Source: Symbiodinium natans
Lineage: Eukaryota; Sar; Dinophyceae; Suessiales; Symbiodiniaceae
Direction: 5' to 3'
Assembly (NCBI GenBank): GCA_905221605.1
Contig: CAJNDS010001669.1
Location: 492,001-552,000, forward strand
Length of the DNA stretch: 60,000 nucleotides
The number at the start of each line of letters is the position of its first letter. Within the stretch, counting starts at the first letter, position 1. The position numbers and the translations under genes were made by a program. Positions 31,581 through 42,600 of the stretch are shown in pieces. A model generated the notes under the pieces. That model was not told the origin of the DNA. It did no database searches and saw nothing but the letters and a program-made list of their open reading frames with translations.

Positions 31581-31619
31581 AGACAATCGCGTATCTGCAG
31601 TACCCATGGCCCCGCCCTT

Positions 31620-31800
31620 TCCCACCACAATGATGAGATTGGGTTGCATACTGCTAGAGCCTTGAAGCCTCTAAAGAAGCAAAACCCTAAAAACCCAAAA
31701 AAGCCGAAAACCCCCCCGAAAGCCCCAGAAGCCCTAAGGCCCTGAAGGCTCACAAAGCTCTGAAGTCTGCAAAAGTCCAAAAAGCCCTGATATGCCCTGA
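31620..31800 (-). other. spacer, AGCCC-rich degenerate sequence
   Basis: Imperfect AAAAAGCCC/AAGCCCTGAAGGC motifs that look like heavily decayed telomere-type repeats. No gene. Confidence 0.4.
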
Positions 31801-31950
31801 AAAGCCCAAAAACCCTAAACCCTAAACCCTAAACCCTAAACCCCAAACCCTAAACCCTAAACCCTTCTTGCCAGCGGTGCCTCTTGTTGCTGACGCGCAG
31901 ACTACAGGATCCTCGCAGTGAGGCTCTATTTCCCTTTACAGGTAGGGCTT

Positions 31951-32265
31951 GGGTTTTAGGGTTTGGGGTTTAGGGTTTAGGGTTTAGGGTTTAGGGTTAG
32001 GGTTTAGGGTTTAGGGTTTAGGGTTTGGGGTTTAGGGTTTTGGGGTTTTGGGGTTTTGGGGTCTTGGGGGTTTTGGGGTTTTGGGGGTTTTGGGGGTTTT
32101 GGGGGTTTTGGGGTTTTGGGGTTTTTGGGGTTTTGGGGTTTTGGGGTTTAGGGGTTTTGGGGTTTTGGGGTTTTGGGGGTTTTGGGGTTTTGGGTTTAGG
32201 GTTTGGGGTTTTGGGGTTGAGGGTTCCATTTCCCTTTACAGGTAGGGTTTGGGGTTTGGGGTTTG
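31951..32265 (+). repeat. TTTAGGG tract grading into (TTTTGGGG)n
   Basis: Ordinary TTTAGGG (31951-32035), then about 160 bp of TTTTGGGG and TTTTGGGGG units (32036-32205), then TTTAGGG/TTTGGGG again. ORFs rich in GFWGFGVLG are read-outs of this simple sequence. TTTCCCTTTACAGGTAGGG occurs on both sides (31928 and 32228), possibly a flanking duplication. Confidence 0.95.
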
Positions 32266-32399
32266 AGGTTTCGGGGTTTTGGGGTTTTAGGATGCCGAGG
32301 GGTTTGTAATGTTTAGGGCTTTCCTACATGGTTCTTGCTAGGCAATGAGGGAAGTCGGAACCTGCCATCCTCCTACAGGATGCCTCAAAGGGGGTATGC

Positions 32400-32432
32400 A
32401 TATACATATGTATATATATATATATACATAGG
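32400..32432. repeat. TA microsatellite
   Basis: CATATACATATGTATATATATATATAC, itself largely palindromic. Confidence 0.9.
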
Positions 32433-33155
32433 GGTATAGAAAGTACCTAACTCCCTCTTTCCCTACTCATTAAGAAACCAGTACGTCTAGGGCTTAGGGT
32501 TTACCCAAATAACCAGTGAAGTTCGGAACAACTTCGGAAAAACTGGGCGAGATCTCCCTTTTGATGTCAATCTGAAGGTTGCCTGTCCTTGTTGACTTCA
32601 TTCAGACTATCAGGGTCGCAGCAACAGCCTACTTGGAGGTTTTGGGGGTGTAGGGTCTGTTCCACATGCAAACAGAACTTAGGGCCAGCTAACCCTAAAC
32701 CCTAAACCCTAAACCCTAAAAAAGGTTTTGGGACATGCCAAGCACAAAGGGTTTTCGGAGAAGATGCGGAGCCCCTCAGACCGCATCGTGATTTCGCCCC
32801 CCCCCCCGCCAACCCCTCCCGATTTTGTTTTTGGTTGCGCACAAATTGCTCGGCATAAGTGGACCCCCCTCATTTTCCAACCGAACCCTTAACCATAATA
32901 ATCCTTTAACTTAACCCTCAACCTTTACCGCCCCCCACCCCCCCCCCGCCCCCCCGGCCGGACGAGCAAAGGCCACCCCAAAACCCCTGAACTGGCGAGA
33001 GTGCTGCTGGCTTTCCCAAAGTGGGGGTACTTTTTACTTGTTTTGTTTTTTTTGGGGGGGGGGGGGGGGAGGGGTTTAGGGTCTAGGGCTTAGGGTTAGG
33101 GTTTAGGGGTACCCTTTTTGGTGGTTCCTAGTTTCGGGTGGAATCGAGGTACCCC
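32433..33155. other. spacer with MITE A left fragment and homopolymers
   Basis: TACTTGGAGGTTTTGGGGGT at 32630 is a MITE A left end joined to telomere-like sequence. Poly-C runs lie at 32798-32808 and 32932-32948 and a poly-G run at 33054-33069. No gene. Confidence 0.5.
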
Positions 33156-33256
33156 TACTTGCAGGTTCATGGGTGGTTCTGGCTATGCAGATACCCCCCC
33201 CCCCCCCCATTTCGGGTACCTACAACCCTACGTATAACTACATGAGCCTCCAAGTA
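33156..33256 (+). mobile_element. MITE family A copy with poly-C interior
   Basis: TACTTGCAGGTTCATGGGTG at the left and CTACATGAGCCTCCAAGTA at the right, with a 15-C run at 33193-33207. Confidence 0.72.
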
Positions 33257-33292
33257 TTTTGGGAAATGCCCATATGGGCATTTCCCAAAATA
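33255..33292. repeat. perfect 38-bp palindrome
   Basis: The arm TATTTTGGGAAATGCCCAT (33255-33273) is followed with no loop by its exact reverse complement (33274-33292). It overlaps the last TA of the MITE A copy and leads into TAGGGGTACCCC. A related GGGACATGCCCATA lies at about 33364-33378. Confidence 0.95.
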
Positions 33293-33728
33293 GGGGTACC
33301 CCTCTTGTACCCCCAATAGAATACAATCCCCTTCAAGGGGCCCCCGAACAGGGTACCCCTATCTGGGACATGCCCATATACATGGTCGCTCGGCCTGGAT
33401 TTATGGCCACCCCGCAAAAACGATGCTTTGATGCTTGTCTCCTTAGGAGAGCACCCGAAACCCTCAACCCTAAACTCGATGCCCTATAAACCCTAAACCC
33501 TAAACCCTCAACCCTAAACTGGGTCCCCTGCCCAGGGAGTGCCCGGCCTGTAAAGTTTAAGGGTGTTCAGGAGGCCTCCCACGGGTTTAGTTGTTGGGGT
33601 TTTTAGGGTTTAGGGTTTAGGGCTCTGCCACCCTATCCGTTGTCCCATCGTTCGAGGGGTTGGTGGCCGTTTATCCTGTATTCAGGGCCCTAAGTACCCA
33701 AAACAAATGGCACCAACATTTAGAGCCC

Positions 33729-33844
33729 TACTTGGAGGCTCATAGGGGATTCCATAAGTAGGGTTAGAAGTATGGTAAACATACTTCTAGCCCTACTTAG
33801 GGTACATATAACCCCACTGATAACTACCCATGAACCTCTAAGTA
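33729..33844 (+). mobile_element. MITE family A copy (116 bp)
   Basis: TACTTGGAGGCTCATAGGGG at the left and CTACCCATGAACCTCTAAGTA at the right. The interior has AAGTAGGGTTAGAAGTATGG and its inverse. Confidence 0.78.
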
Positions 33845-34196
33845 ATAGCCCCCAACCCTAAACCCTCAACCCTGAATCCTAAACCCTAAACCCTAAACCC
33901 TAAACCCTAAGCAGCCCTACTGCGGCAGTCCATCACGGAGCTCTTGCAAGAGGCAGAGGACGGACTTGGAATTTCCATGTTCCCACGACCTGAGTTCGAG
34001 GCATTGAGGGCTTCTGGCTTGGAGGTTGAAAGAGTTTTAGGCTTAGGTCTTTTGGGGGGACCCTAAACCCTAAACCCTAAACTCTAAACCCTGGTTTAGG
34101 GTTCGCGTTTCTTGGGGTGGGGAAGGGTCATTGGGCTGCTTCGGGTCTAGGGTCGTTCGAGGCTTTCGAGTTTTTTGGAGGACGGTTTGGAGTGTT

Positions 34197-34700
34197 TTTC
34201 TTAGAACTAATCATAAGAAGAATAATCATGATACTAATAATCTTACTATTTGCTCAAGAACCACCACAAAAAAAACCAAGAGCAGTAATCCCTATCTTGA
34301 CCTTGTAAGGAAGAATATTTTCTGATTTCTGGGTGGCCCCCCTAGGCATGGACCCTGTTTGAACCTAGGTTCGAAAAGATTGGAACACACGGGCTCGAAC
34401 TTTGCCACTCCGGAGAACAACAAGATTCGCAAATTTTCGTTTGCACAGATTTGCAAGGATGTGTTCAAGGTTTTCCCAGAAATTGGAAAGCTCCAACATT
34501 TTTGATTTCGAGCCCATTGCGAGGGGTTAATCTTCAAAATATCTTAAGTTTACGCAAGGCTTGTTCTTTATGGTCTTAGGGGTGCCGAGTTTCCATCTAT
34601 GGAGCCCCGACTGTCCAAATTTGAAATTGCAATTTGGGAGGGTTTGGGGTTTGGGGTTTAGGGTTTGGGGTTGAGGGTATAGGGGCTGCTGTACTAGGTC
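34197..34700. other. spacer with family C-like fragment
   Basis: TTCTTAGAACTAATCATAAG..GGAAGAATATTTTCTGATTT (34197-34330) resembles the interior of family C. A 12-bp palindrome GAACCTAGGTTC lies near 34361. ORFs have no recognised domain. Confidence 0.4.
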
Positions 34701-35100
34701 TTCTCCAAGACACGAAGAATCAACGCCGAAGCTGTCAAGCAGGTCAGATAAGGCCTCCAACGTGTTTGGACATGCAAATTCTTACCCTACCCAGCAAGCT
34801 ACCTGAGCTTCTCTGTCATCAGATACAACCCATTGGCGGTTCGGGGGTTTTGGGGCTCTTACAATAAGGCGCAGAGCACGTTTGGGCGGTTTAGGGTTTC
34901 GGGTTTAGGGTTTGCTGAGGGGGCCATATTTTGGGAAACGCACATTCAAGACCCACGAGAGTGAACGTCGGGCATTCCCAAGACCCTGAACCCTAAACCC
35001 TAATCCAGCGTCGCACTGTCGTCCAGCGGCACAAGTGTGCAATGCTGAAGCACGAACTCTATGACCAGGAAAATTCTGCATGTGCTACATGGACACACGA

Positions 35101-35185
35101 CCCTAAACCGTAAACCCTAAACCGTAAACCCTAAACCCTAAACCCTAAACCCTAAACCCTAAACCCTAAACCCTAAACCCTAAGG
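35101..35185 (-). repeat. CCCTAAA tract with CCGTAAA units
   Basis: About 12 units; the first few alternate CCCTAAA and CCGTAAA. Confidence 0.94.
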
Positions 35186-35259
35186 TCCCTGGTCTCCGGG
35201 CTGTGACATCTGCCACCACACAAAGTCCGAACTATACGTGTTGGAGGAAACCGAAGACC

Positions 35260-35414
35260 TACCTGAAGGTTCATGGCCCTTACTAACGAATTATATCTGT
35301 ACTTATAACCCTACTTATAATACCCCTAAAGGGCCTTATAGGGGCTATCCCAATTATAAGTAGGGTTATACGCCCAGTTATAAGTGGTTATTAAGCCCCA
35401 TGAACCTCCAAGTA
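35260..35414 (+). mobile_element. MITE family A, second full-length copy (155 bp)
   Basis: Same length and order as 10472-10626, including CTTATAACCCTACTTATAAT and CCCCTAAAGGGCCTTATAGG. The left terminus is TACCTGAAGGTTCATGG, the right perfect CCATGAACCTCCAAGTA. Confidence 0.85.
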
Positions 35415-37043
35415 GAGCCAATCTGACCCCCTCAACACTCCCACATTCAATCTAGGGGCCTGAATCAGTAGAATAGGGTTTTGGGTGTTATGATAGTATA
35501 ACTATGAAGGGGCCATAAGGGAATTACTATGAGTAATTACTCCGACCCCTATATTACATGCAGACGGCCGCCGCCTGCTCACTGTTCGGACATTTCAACT
35601 CGCGGTCTGTCGCCACGCCGGAGTACCAGCACGGCATGGCTGTCAGCAATGGAGAACTTTGGCTAAAAATCCCAAACCCCAAGCCCCGAACCCCAAACCC
35701 TAAACCCTAAACCCTAAACCCTAGACCCGCAAAAGCCCCGCCGGGCCCTGCTACAAGCAGTAAGTCCGATCTTGAATGCCTGCAGCAGTGACGCCCACGC
35801 ATGCTGCAATCCTGGTCTCGCCATGCCCGTCAACCAGGGTTTAGGGTTTAGGGAGTATGGTCAGCTCTCTCAACGATGGTCCTTTTTTGGGTGCCCTAAG
35901 TACTAGGGGGCCGCCTTATAATAGTGTATCCCCAAAAGGGACCATATTGAGAGAAATCACCACAAAGCTTTGGCGTTGCGGGAAAAGGGACGTCCGAATA
36001 GGTTAGGCCCATTCTTTAGTTACGGGGTACTTATGGGGTTCTGAATGCCGGCCATCACCCGACACAGCCGCCCTCAACCCCCATGCGTAGAGTCGTTAAG
36101 GTATGTGAAAGTAAGATATCCCCCACAACAATTAAGTATATTGAGTAGGATATCCCATTAATTAGGGTCTCCTCGACTGTTTGCCTAACCCCTAAACCCT
36201 AAGCCCTCAAACCCCAACGACGGCCAGTCAGATGCCCAAAAAAGCCCGTAGCCTCCAGATGGATGCGTTTATAGAGGGCTGGGGGTCGCTTGCAAGGTAT
36301 TGGGGCATTAGGGTATTAGGGCTTATTAGGGCTTATTAGGGCATTATGGTATTTTGGTATTAGGGTCAACACACCAAACACAAAACAAAAACACACACAC
36401 ACACACACAGACACACACCCCTCTCTACGCTAAGCAGCCCCTCCCAGCCCCAGGGCCATGGCTGAAGAAGTACCAGTGCAGACCTGGCAGCGCGGATTCG
36501 CAATCTGCACGGTGCCTGCTTCTTCTAAACATACGGACATGCAAAGAAGTAACACATCGGCTTTGACCCTATAAGCCCAAATAGAAACTAAATCCTAGCG
36601 GTTGTACCTTGGACCCTCAAGGTTGTACCCTTGGGTTTTGGGGGATCCTTCTGTAAAGATCCTGAAGGTGGTATAAGGGTTTAGGGTTTAGGGTTTTGGG
36701 TTCAGGGTTCAGGGCCGGGTTTAGGGTTAAGGCCTTTGGGGGTACGACCTGGCCTCCTCCCCCAAGCCTGTAAAACCCATGCACACCATGAACCTCGCAC
36801 ACAGAAACGCCCGAAGAAGCCCTCAACGACCCCAAACCCTAAACCCTAAACCCTGAGCCCTAAACCCTAAACCCTACACCCTCCTACACCTCCCACCAGA
36901 AAGACCTCAAACCCAGAAGCCCCAAGCCCAACTCTCCCAAAAGGCCTCTTTAAACCTCACTAAACCCCGGGCGTCTAGACCCCAAAGCCTCTAAACCCAG
37001 AAGCCCCAAAAAAACTACTTCAAGCCCCTACATTCAACCTTCA
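35415..37043. other. mosaic spacer
   Basis: Telomere-type tracts at 35690-35726 (-), 36679-36735 (+, degenerate) and 36835-36890 (-); a GGGCTTATTA array at 36305-36345; a CA microsatellite at 36390-36408. The 70-codon ORF at 36354-36566 starts in the microsatellite and is not convincing. Confidence 0.5.
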
Positions 37044-37140
37044 GAACCCTAAACCCTAAACCCTAAACCCTAAACCCTAAACCCTAAACCCTAAACCCTA
37101 GACCCTACACCCTAAACCCTAAACCCTAAGCCCTAGCCGC
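37044..37140 (-). repeat. CCCTAAA tract
   Basis: About 13 units with CCCTAGA and CCCTACA variants near the end. Confidence 0.94.
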
Positions 37141-37228
37141 AGGCCTCTAAGCGGCTTTGGCTCTTCTGCATCCACTTCTTCATGGCCGTCACCTGCATCT
37201 GGCACACCTGGCAAGGCTTTCTTTGGAT

Positions 37229-37269
37229 TTAGGGTTTAGGGTTTAGGGCTAGGGTTTAGGGTTTAGGGT

Positions 37270-37343
<74 letters not shown>

Positions 37344-37435
37344 GGTTGGGAGTTGAGGGTTAAGGGTTAAGGGTTGAGGGTTGTAGGGTTGTAGGGTTTA
37401 GGGTTTAGTGCTTAGGGTTAGGGTTTGCCCAGAAA
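37229..37435 (+). repeat. TTTAGGG tract with long (TTGAGGG)n core
   Basis: About 15 consecutive GGGTTGA units (37266-37385) flanked by TTTAGGG on both sides. Confidence 0.95.
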
Positions 37436-37635
37436 CCAGGGACTCCAATACCCCTCACCCAGACCCCTGAAAGGATCCCTGAAAGGGTCCCTAACAGACC
37501 CAGTAGTAATACAGGGTACTTCTTTTTTTTGGGGGGTTTCTACTTTTTGCATCCTCCCCAGAATCTGGGTAATTCAGGGATGTTCCTCAGAAAAAAAGAG
37601 GGTTCCTTATATGGATTAAGGAATTTTCCTTCTCA

Positions 37636-37695
37636 GTTGTCCAGTAACCTGGGGGAAATTAAAGGTTGACCTTTGGGATTAGAAGGGGATTTTAC
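37636..37695 (+). repeat. dispersed repeat, copy 1 (GTCCAGTARCCTGGGGGAA)
   Basis: Matches 57478-57540 (CCTGGGGGAA..TTAAAGG..GACCTTTGGGATT). It ends in a CCCTAAA tract here and in a CTA microsatellite in the other copy. Confidence 0.75.
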
Positions 37696-37897
37696 CCTAA
37701 ACCCTAAACCCGAAACCCTGAACCCGAAACCCTACTCTACTACTAGGCCTTAAGTAAAAGGCATTGAAAGCCTCCGGGTGACCATACTCTGGTAAGGGTA
37801 CCTTTTTTTGGGGGGCCAACCTCTGCGGCAACGGGTCGGATGTGGTGTGGTTTAGGGTTTTAGGGTTTAGGGTTTAGGGTTTGGGGTTTAGGGCTGC

Positions 37898-38007
37898 TAC
37901 TTGGAGGTTCATGGCTTGTTCTAAGTAGGGATATAGCTACCCATGAACCTCCAAGTAGTAGCCCTAAACCCTGAACCCTAAACCCTACCCCCATGAACCT
38001 CCAAGTA
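37898..38007 (+). mobile_element. mini MITE A (60 bp) plus a second right terminus beyond telomeric repeats
   Basis: TACTTGGAGGTTCATGG..CCATGAACCTCCAAGTA in only 60 bp (37898-37957). After CCCTAAA/CCCTGAA units a second CCATGAACCTCCAAGTA follows (37991-38007). Confidence 0.75.
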
Positions 38008-38527
38008 TCCTTCTGAGCACCAGACACTCACCCTGCCTTAGTCCCGTCAAACCCCCAAGCTCCTCGTGTCAAAGCCTAAAAAGGGTTTAGGGTTTAGGGT
38101 TTGGTGTTAAGGGTTTAGGGTTTGGGGTTTAGGGCTACTAGGCTCCATCGGCACCTCGCCGGCGTCCCCTAGGCTTTCGCCGTGCACGGCTCGCGCGCAT
38201 GCCTCCGCGGTGGCTGAGGGTTGAGCTCCGCTAGGCCCAGGAGAAGCCTAGGAATAAAAAGGGTTTAGGGCTAGGAATAAGCAAACGGTGCCTTTTTTGG
38301 GTGCAAAGGGGCTTATAATGGGCACCTAAACCCTCAAAAGGGGTACTCGGGGTCCCCAGGATGTTTTAGATTTAGGGAGTGGGAGTCCAGAGATGAGAAT
38401 CAATCAATCCATCCCTAAACCCTAAACCCTAAACCCTAAACCTAAACCCTAAACCCTAAACCCTAAACCCTCAAGCGCAAAGCCCTCAACCCTGAAAACC
38501 CGAAAACCCTCTAAGGGTACTACCCCT
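38008..38527. other. mosaic spacer
   Basis: Telomere-type tracts at 38083-38135 (+) and 38414-38475 (-). GC-rich unique sequence near 38140-38220. No gene. Confidence 0.5.
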
Positions 38528-38647
38528 GGGCAGTTTCATGGGCCCTTAATATAGTCCCTTACCTTCTCTCAAGGGTTCTGATGTATGGGTTTTTGGGTAT
38601 AAGGGGTCCCCTTTAAGGGCCCATACTAAGGGACCATGCAACTGCCC
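38528..38647. mobile_element. MITE family D, reference copy (120 bp)
   Basis: GGGCAGTTTCATGGGCCCTT at the left is inverted at the right as AAGGGACCATGCAACTGCCC. The middle contains GGGTATAAGGGGTCCCCTTT. Confidence 0.75.
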
Positions 38648-39059
38648 TAAGAAACCTTGAAACTTGAAGCCCTCAACCCTAAGGAAGATCGCAGCAGTCG
38701 GCTGTCTGCGAAGTCTACCACGGCAGCGGCCGCAAACTGTAACCTGATGAAACATAAAATATGCGACCTGAACAACCAAAGTCTAGGCTTTTGGGTTTAG
38801 GGTGCAGGGTGTAGGGTTCAGGGGGCCGCCCCCCTCAACTAAAGGGCTGGGGTTAACTGAAACTGTACTCGGGTCCTGTTTAAAATGACGATATTGCATG
38901 CAAAACGGATATTCCTCTGAAAAAACATCCCTGTACATACCCCAAACTAATAGAATCCCCTTTCTAGAAACCACAAAAAAAGGGTGCCCCTATTTTCGGA
39001 AACCCCACAACCCCGTTTAACCCTAAACCCTAAACGGCTCGCTATACGCACCGTTTAAT

Positions 39060-39169
39060 CTTGGCTGCACTTAGCAGGGTAGCGATAAATTAAAAAATAG
39101 CTGCCTTATTCAGAAGCCCAATAAACCCAAAAAGGCTAAGGATCTAAAGTTGCAGTAAAGCACTACAGA
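39060..39169 (+). repeat. dispersed repeat family J, copy 2
   Basis: CTTGGCTGCACTTAGCAGGG to AAAGCACTACAGA, same orientation as 30739-30853, with small indels. Confidence 0.8.
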
Positions 39170-39243
39170 ATTTTGTTTTCAGAATACATCCATCTGTGGA
39201 CGCTCTGCAAGACAGCAGGCCAGCTCCCAGCCCAAGCTTCGCG

Positions 39244-39602
39244 CGGTTTAGGGTTTAGGGTTTAGGGTTGGGGGGTTTAGGGGTTGGGGGGTTTAGGGTT
39301 TAGGGTTTGGATTTAGGGTTTAAGGAGTTTTGGGCTTAGGGCGTATAGGGCTTAGAGCTTAGGGCAGGGTTGGCCTTCATCTTGGCGCTCCCTAACCAGG
39401 AGCCAGTGTACGACGCGGACGTAAAGGGCCGGAGGCCCATATCATCGAAATGAGGCAGCAGAAGCCGCAACAATCCACCGGTTTAGGGTTCAGGGTTTTG
39501 GGTTTAGGGTTTAGGGGCTTGAGACATGACATTTTTTGGGGGGGCAGGGTCGGTATGGAAGAAATCACTCTTTGAACCCCTAATCCCTAAACCCTGAACC
39601 CT
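39244..39602. repeat. telomere-type tracts on the 3' side of the LINE
   Basis: Forward tracts at 39244-39365 and 39478-39515, then a reverse tract CCCCTAATCCCTAAACCCTGAACCCT (39577-39602), whose last 13 bases match the sequence beyond the LINE's other end. Confidence 0.88.
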
Positions 39603-39684
39603 TTTGAGCAACGGACTTTGGAGGCTGCCGGCAAACATGCAACTTCTTAGAAGTCACATCACGCAAAACATCACGCAAACTGTT

Positions 39685-42600
39685 CTATGCACCCATATCA
39701 CCATGAGGAAGCACGCGTGAATTAAGGAAAGAAATCTGCAAGGCCGTGAGTATATCGAATAGTAGAATGCGCTGAAACTGTTGCCACATACGACTAGCCA
39801 AGTGATGCAAGAACAAGAGCAAACTATCCGCCAGCTCTTCGCCCAAATGTAGCTGTATGACCAGGGGAGCAGAAAGCATGCAGATGTGCTGAAGTGTAGT
39901 CTCCCAGGAGTTACAGGCATCTGAACCCTCAACCACAGCGAGATTCATCCAGCCCTCTTCGACAGACAACCAGTGGAGACAAAATCCCTCAGGGAGACGC
40001 TGCACATACACCAACTGTAACCATGAAGGACAAAGACTGTAGAGCTTGCGAAGACAGGGCCAAGAATTGCTGGTACCGATCTTGGGACAGTAAGCATACC
40101 ACTCAAGGACCTGGGGAGCCTTTGCAGCCCACCAGTCTCTGTCAGCAGCTCTCACAGCAAGAACCTCATCAGTAGGAAGACTCGATCCACCAACCAACCG
40201 TTGAACCATGACCTTAACCCACCTAAGACTAGAGGACCACGGAGCTCCTTGCTGCTGTTCGCCCTGACAGCGAAAGAAGGACAAACGCGCAGGGTGCGAA
40301 GCATGCATTCGAAGAACATGCCCAAAATAGTTCCACTTGCGCATGAGCCAGGAGTCAGCCCACCGCCATCTGCGGTCAGTCAAGACGACTGACTGCACTG
40401 CGCGACGGCGCAATCGGAGCAAAGCGAATGCCAGTGATTGCGGAGCAGCATCTGGGATGTAGAGGTTGAGTGCGTTGAGTGTATAAGTGCATTGCCAGAT
40501 GTCAACCTGTCGTACGTACTGCACTAGGGGGTAGAGCAAAGGGGCCAACCACAACCAAGTAGAAGCAATATACCGTTGCATGACCTGCAAAACCAGAACA
40601 ATGTTGCACCACCCAATTCTGCACACAATCGACTGAAGGGACTGCCACGCGCCATGAAATGACCTCTGGCACTGTCGAAGCAAAAGATTGGTGGTATCTG
40701 CTGCACTGTTGGGATGACTGAGCCTGCGTTTGAGATACACGATGGAGGTGTCCCAAGTAAACCTGGCTAGCATGGAACCCGAAGGAAGGCTGCTAACGAC
40801 AGCATCGAAAACCGACGGGGAGGTCATCGCTTGCGACTTGCCCTCATGCAGCTTGAGACCAAGCTCGGCTAGTGCTTGCGCTACTTCCGGAAGTAGACGA
40901 TGAGCATCAGAAGCATTGAAGAAGTTAAGGAGGATGTCGTCAATATAGACTAAACCGTAGGTATCATGCAAGCACTGCTCACCTCGGGCTCGCCAAACGT
41001 CAAAAAGCTGCTGCATGCGACGTGCAAGCACGGCTGCAAACAACTGGGCACTGAAACTGGAGCCCTGCTGTATCCCCTGCTGCTGATGCATAGACCACTG
41101 ATGACCGAAGAGCTCGAAACAAAGTTGAGGATTGCGGAGAGCCTGAAAAAGACGTAAAGACTCCCAAGCCACCTCATCAGAGCAAACCTCAAGCAAAAAA
41201 CTGCCCACCGACCAATGCGACATGGAATCGAAAGCAGCTTCAACGTCCAAAGAAACCCACACCGACGATGTGCCCCATTTCGCTTCCCTTTCAAGTCTAT
41301 GGCAACAGCAGCTGACCGCATCCAGGGTCTGCGTCCCCTTGCATCCAGCCATTTGACACTGAGGCACTGGAAGCTGATCACCGATACGCCGAATCAACAG
41401 GGCAGTATATAGTTTGGCCATAGCTTCGATTAGATTGATGGGCCGGAAGTCCTTGGCAGTCCGGATTTGAGTGCACTTCGGGATCAAACTGGCCTTGTAG
41501 TATCCCTCTGGCAGCCCCCCGTGACTCAGCATGTGGTTCATGTGGGTAAGTAGGAGCGCGGCCCCCTCAGGCAGCGCGCGCACACCTTTGAGAAACTCCG
41601 CCGACACCCCTGACGCACCACAACTCTTGCCCAACTTGAGTTTGCACACCGATGCAGCCAACTCATCAGCTGTGAAAGGCTTGAAGTCGTGACACTTTGC
41701 TTGCAGGGAGGCTTCTAGCTTATGGAGTGCTGCATCTGAGGGTGGAGGGTCAGGTGCATAAAGGCAGCGCATACGGGCTTCAACCGCCTCGGCGGCCTCA
41801 TGCCGGCCAGAGTGCGCCGACCACAGGGTTGCAAAGTCAGTTGGGGGCCGACCACGATTGCGCAAGTATGCTATGGCTGCTGCATCCCCTGCCTGCGCCT
41901 TGCGCAGGAGGGCCTGAAGCCACTGTTTCCGGGCTTCTCTACGAGCTGAGAGCACTCGTCTCGAGTACTCAGCTCTGTCAGCAGGCTGTGCACACAGATG
42001 GCGTTTACGGCACAACTCCTTAACTTCGGGAGGATCTCTGTACTTGAGGGAGGGCCTTCTGGTCGACGACTGCTGTGCCCAGTCCGCGAAAATCTGGCTC
42101 TGCACTTGCACCGATTGTGGCGCAAACCAGTCTGGGTCCACAAGCCCATTCTCCAGCTGCTGAGGAAGGGTAATCCACTTACCGCATCGAGTCCCTTGTT
42201 TGCGCGGCCTCCTACGCTTCTTAGGGTGGGGGTTAGGGACGGGAAACATGAAAGCAAGCAGCACCAAATCGTGATCAGAACCAAGTTCTAGTCTCGCCTG
42301 AGAGGCCCTCTTGATGGAGGTCTGATGCATCCGGCTCGTAAAGTCTCGTGACAGGAAGGCATAGTCAAGCTCTTGGTGACCACCCCTATGTCCATGCCAA
42401 GTTGACTCTCCAGTAAGGTGACAACGAAACCCGAACAGAGAAAGAGCACCAAAAAGCATGTTATAACGATTGTTGGCATCTTGAGGGTCAGCATTCCAAT
42501 CACCAAGGAGGACTGCGCAACCATCTCTCGCAAATCTGTACATCCCCTGCTGTAAATCGCAAAGGGCTTCGGAACACTGTGCGTCGGAATTGTCCCCATG

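Noticed and set aside
32025-32309. Long open frames rich in Gly, Phe, Trp and Val over the repeat
   Set aside because: They are direct translations of TTTTGGGG/TTTAGGG simple sequence, open on both strands because the unit contains no stop in those frames.
34355-34400. tRNA gene suggested by TTCGAA/TTCGAGCC-like motifs
   Set aside because: No T-stem pairing and no acceptor or anticodon stem can be formed around them.
41697-42023. Plus-strand ORFs across the LINE
   Set aside because: Antisense shadows of ORF1 and ORF2, whose minus-strand frames carry clear catalytic motifs.
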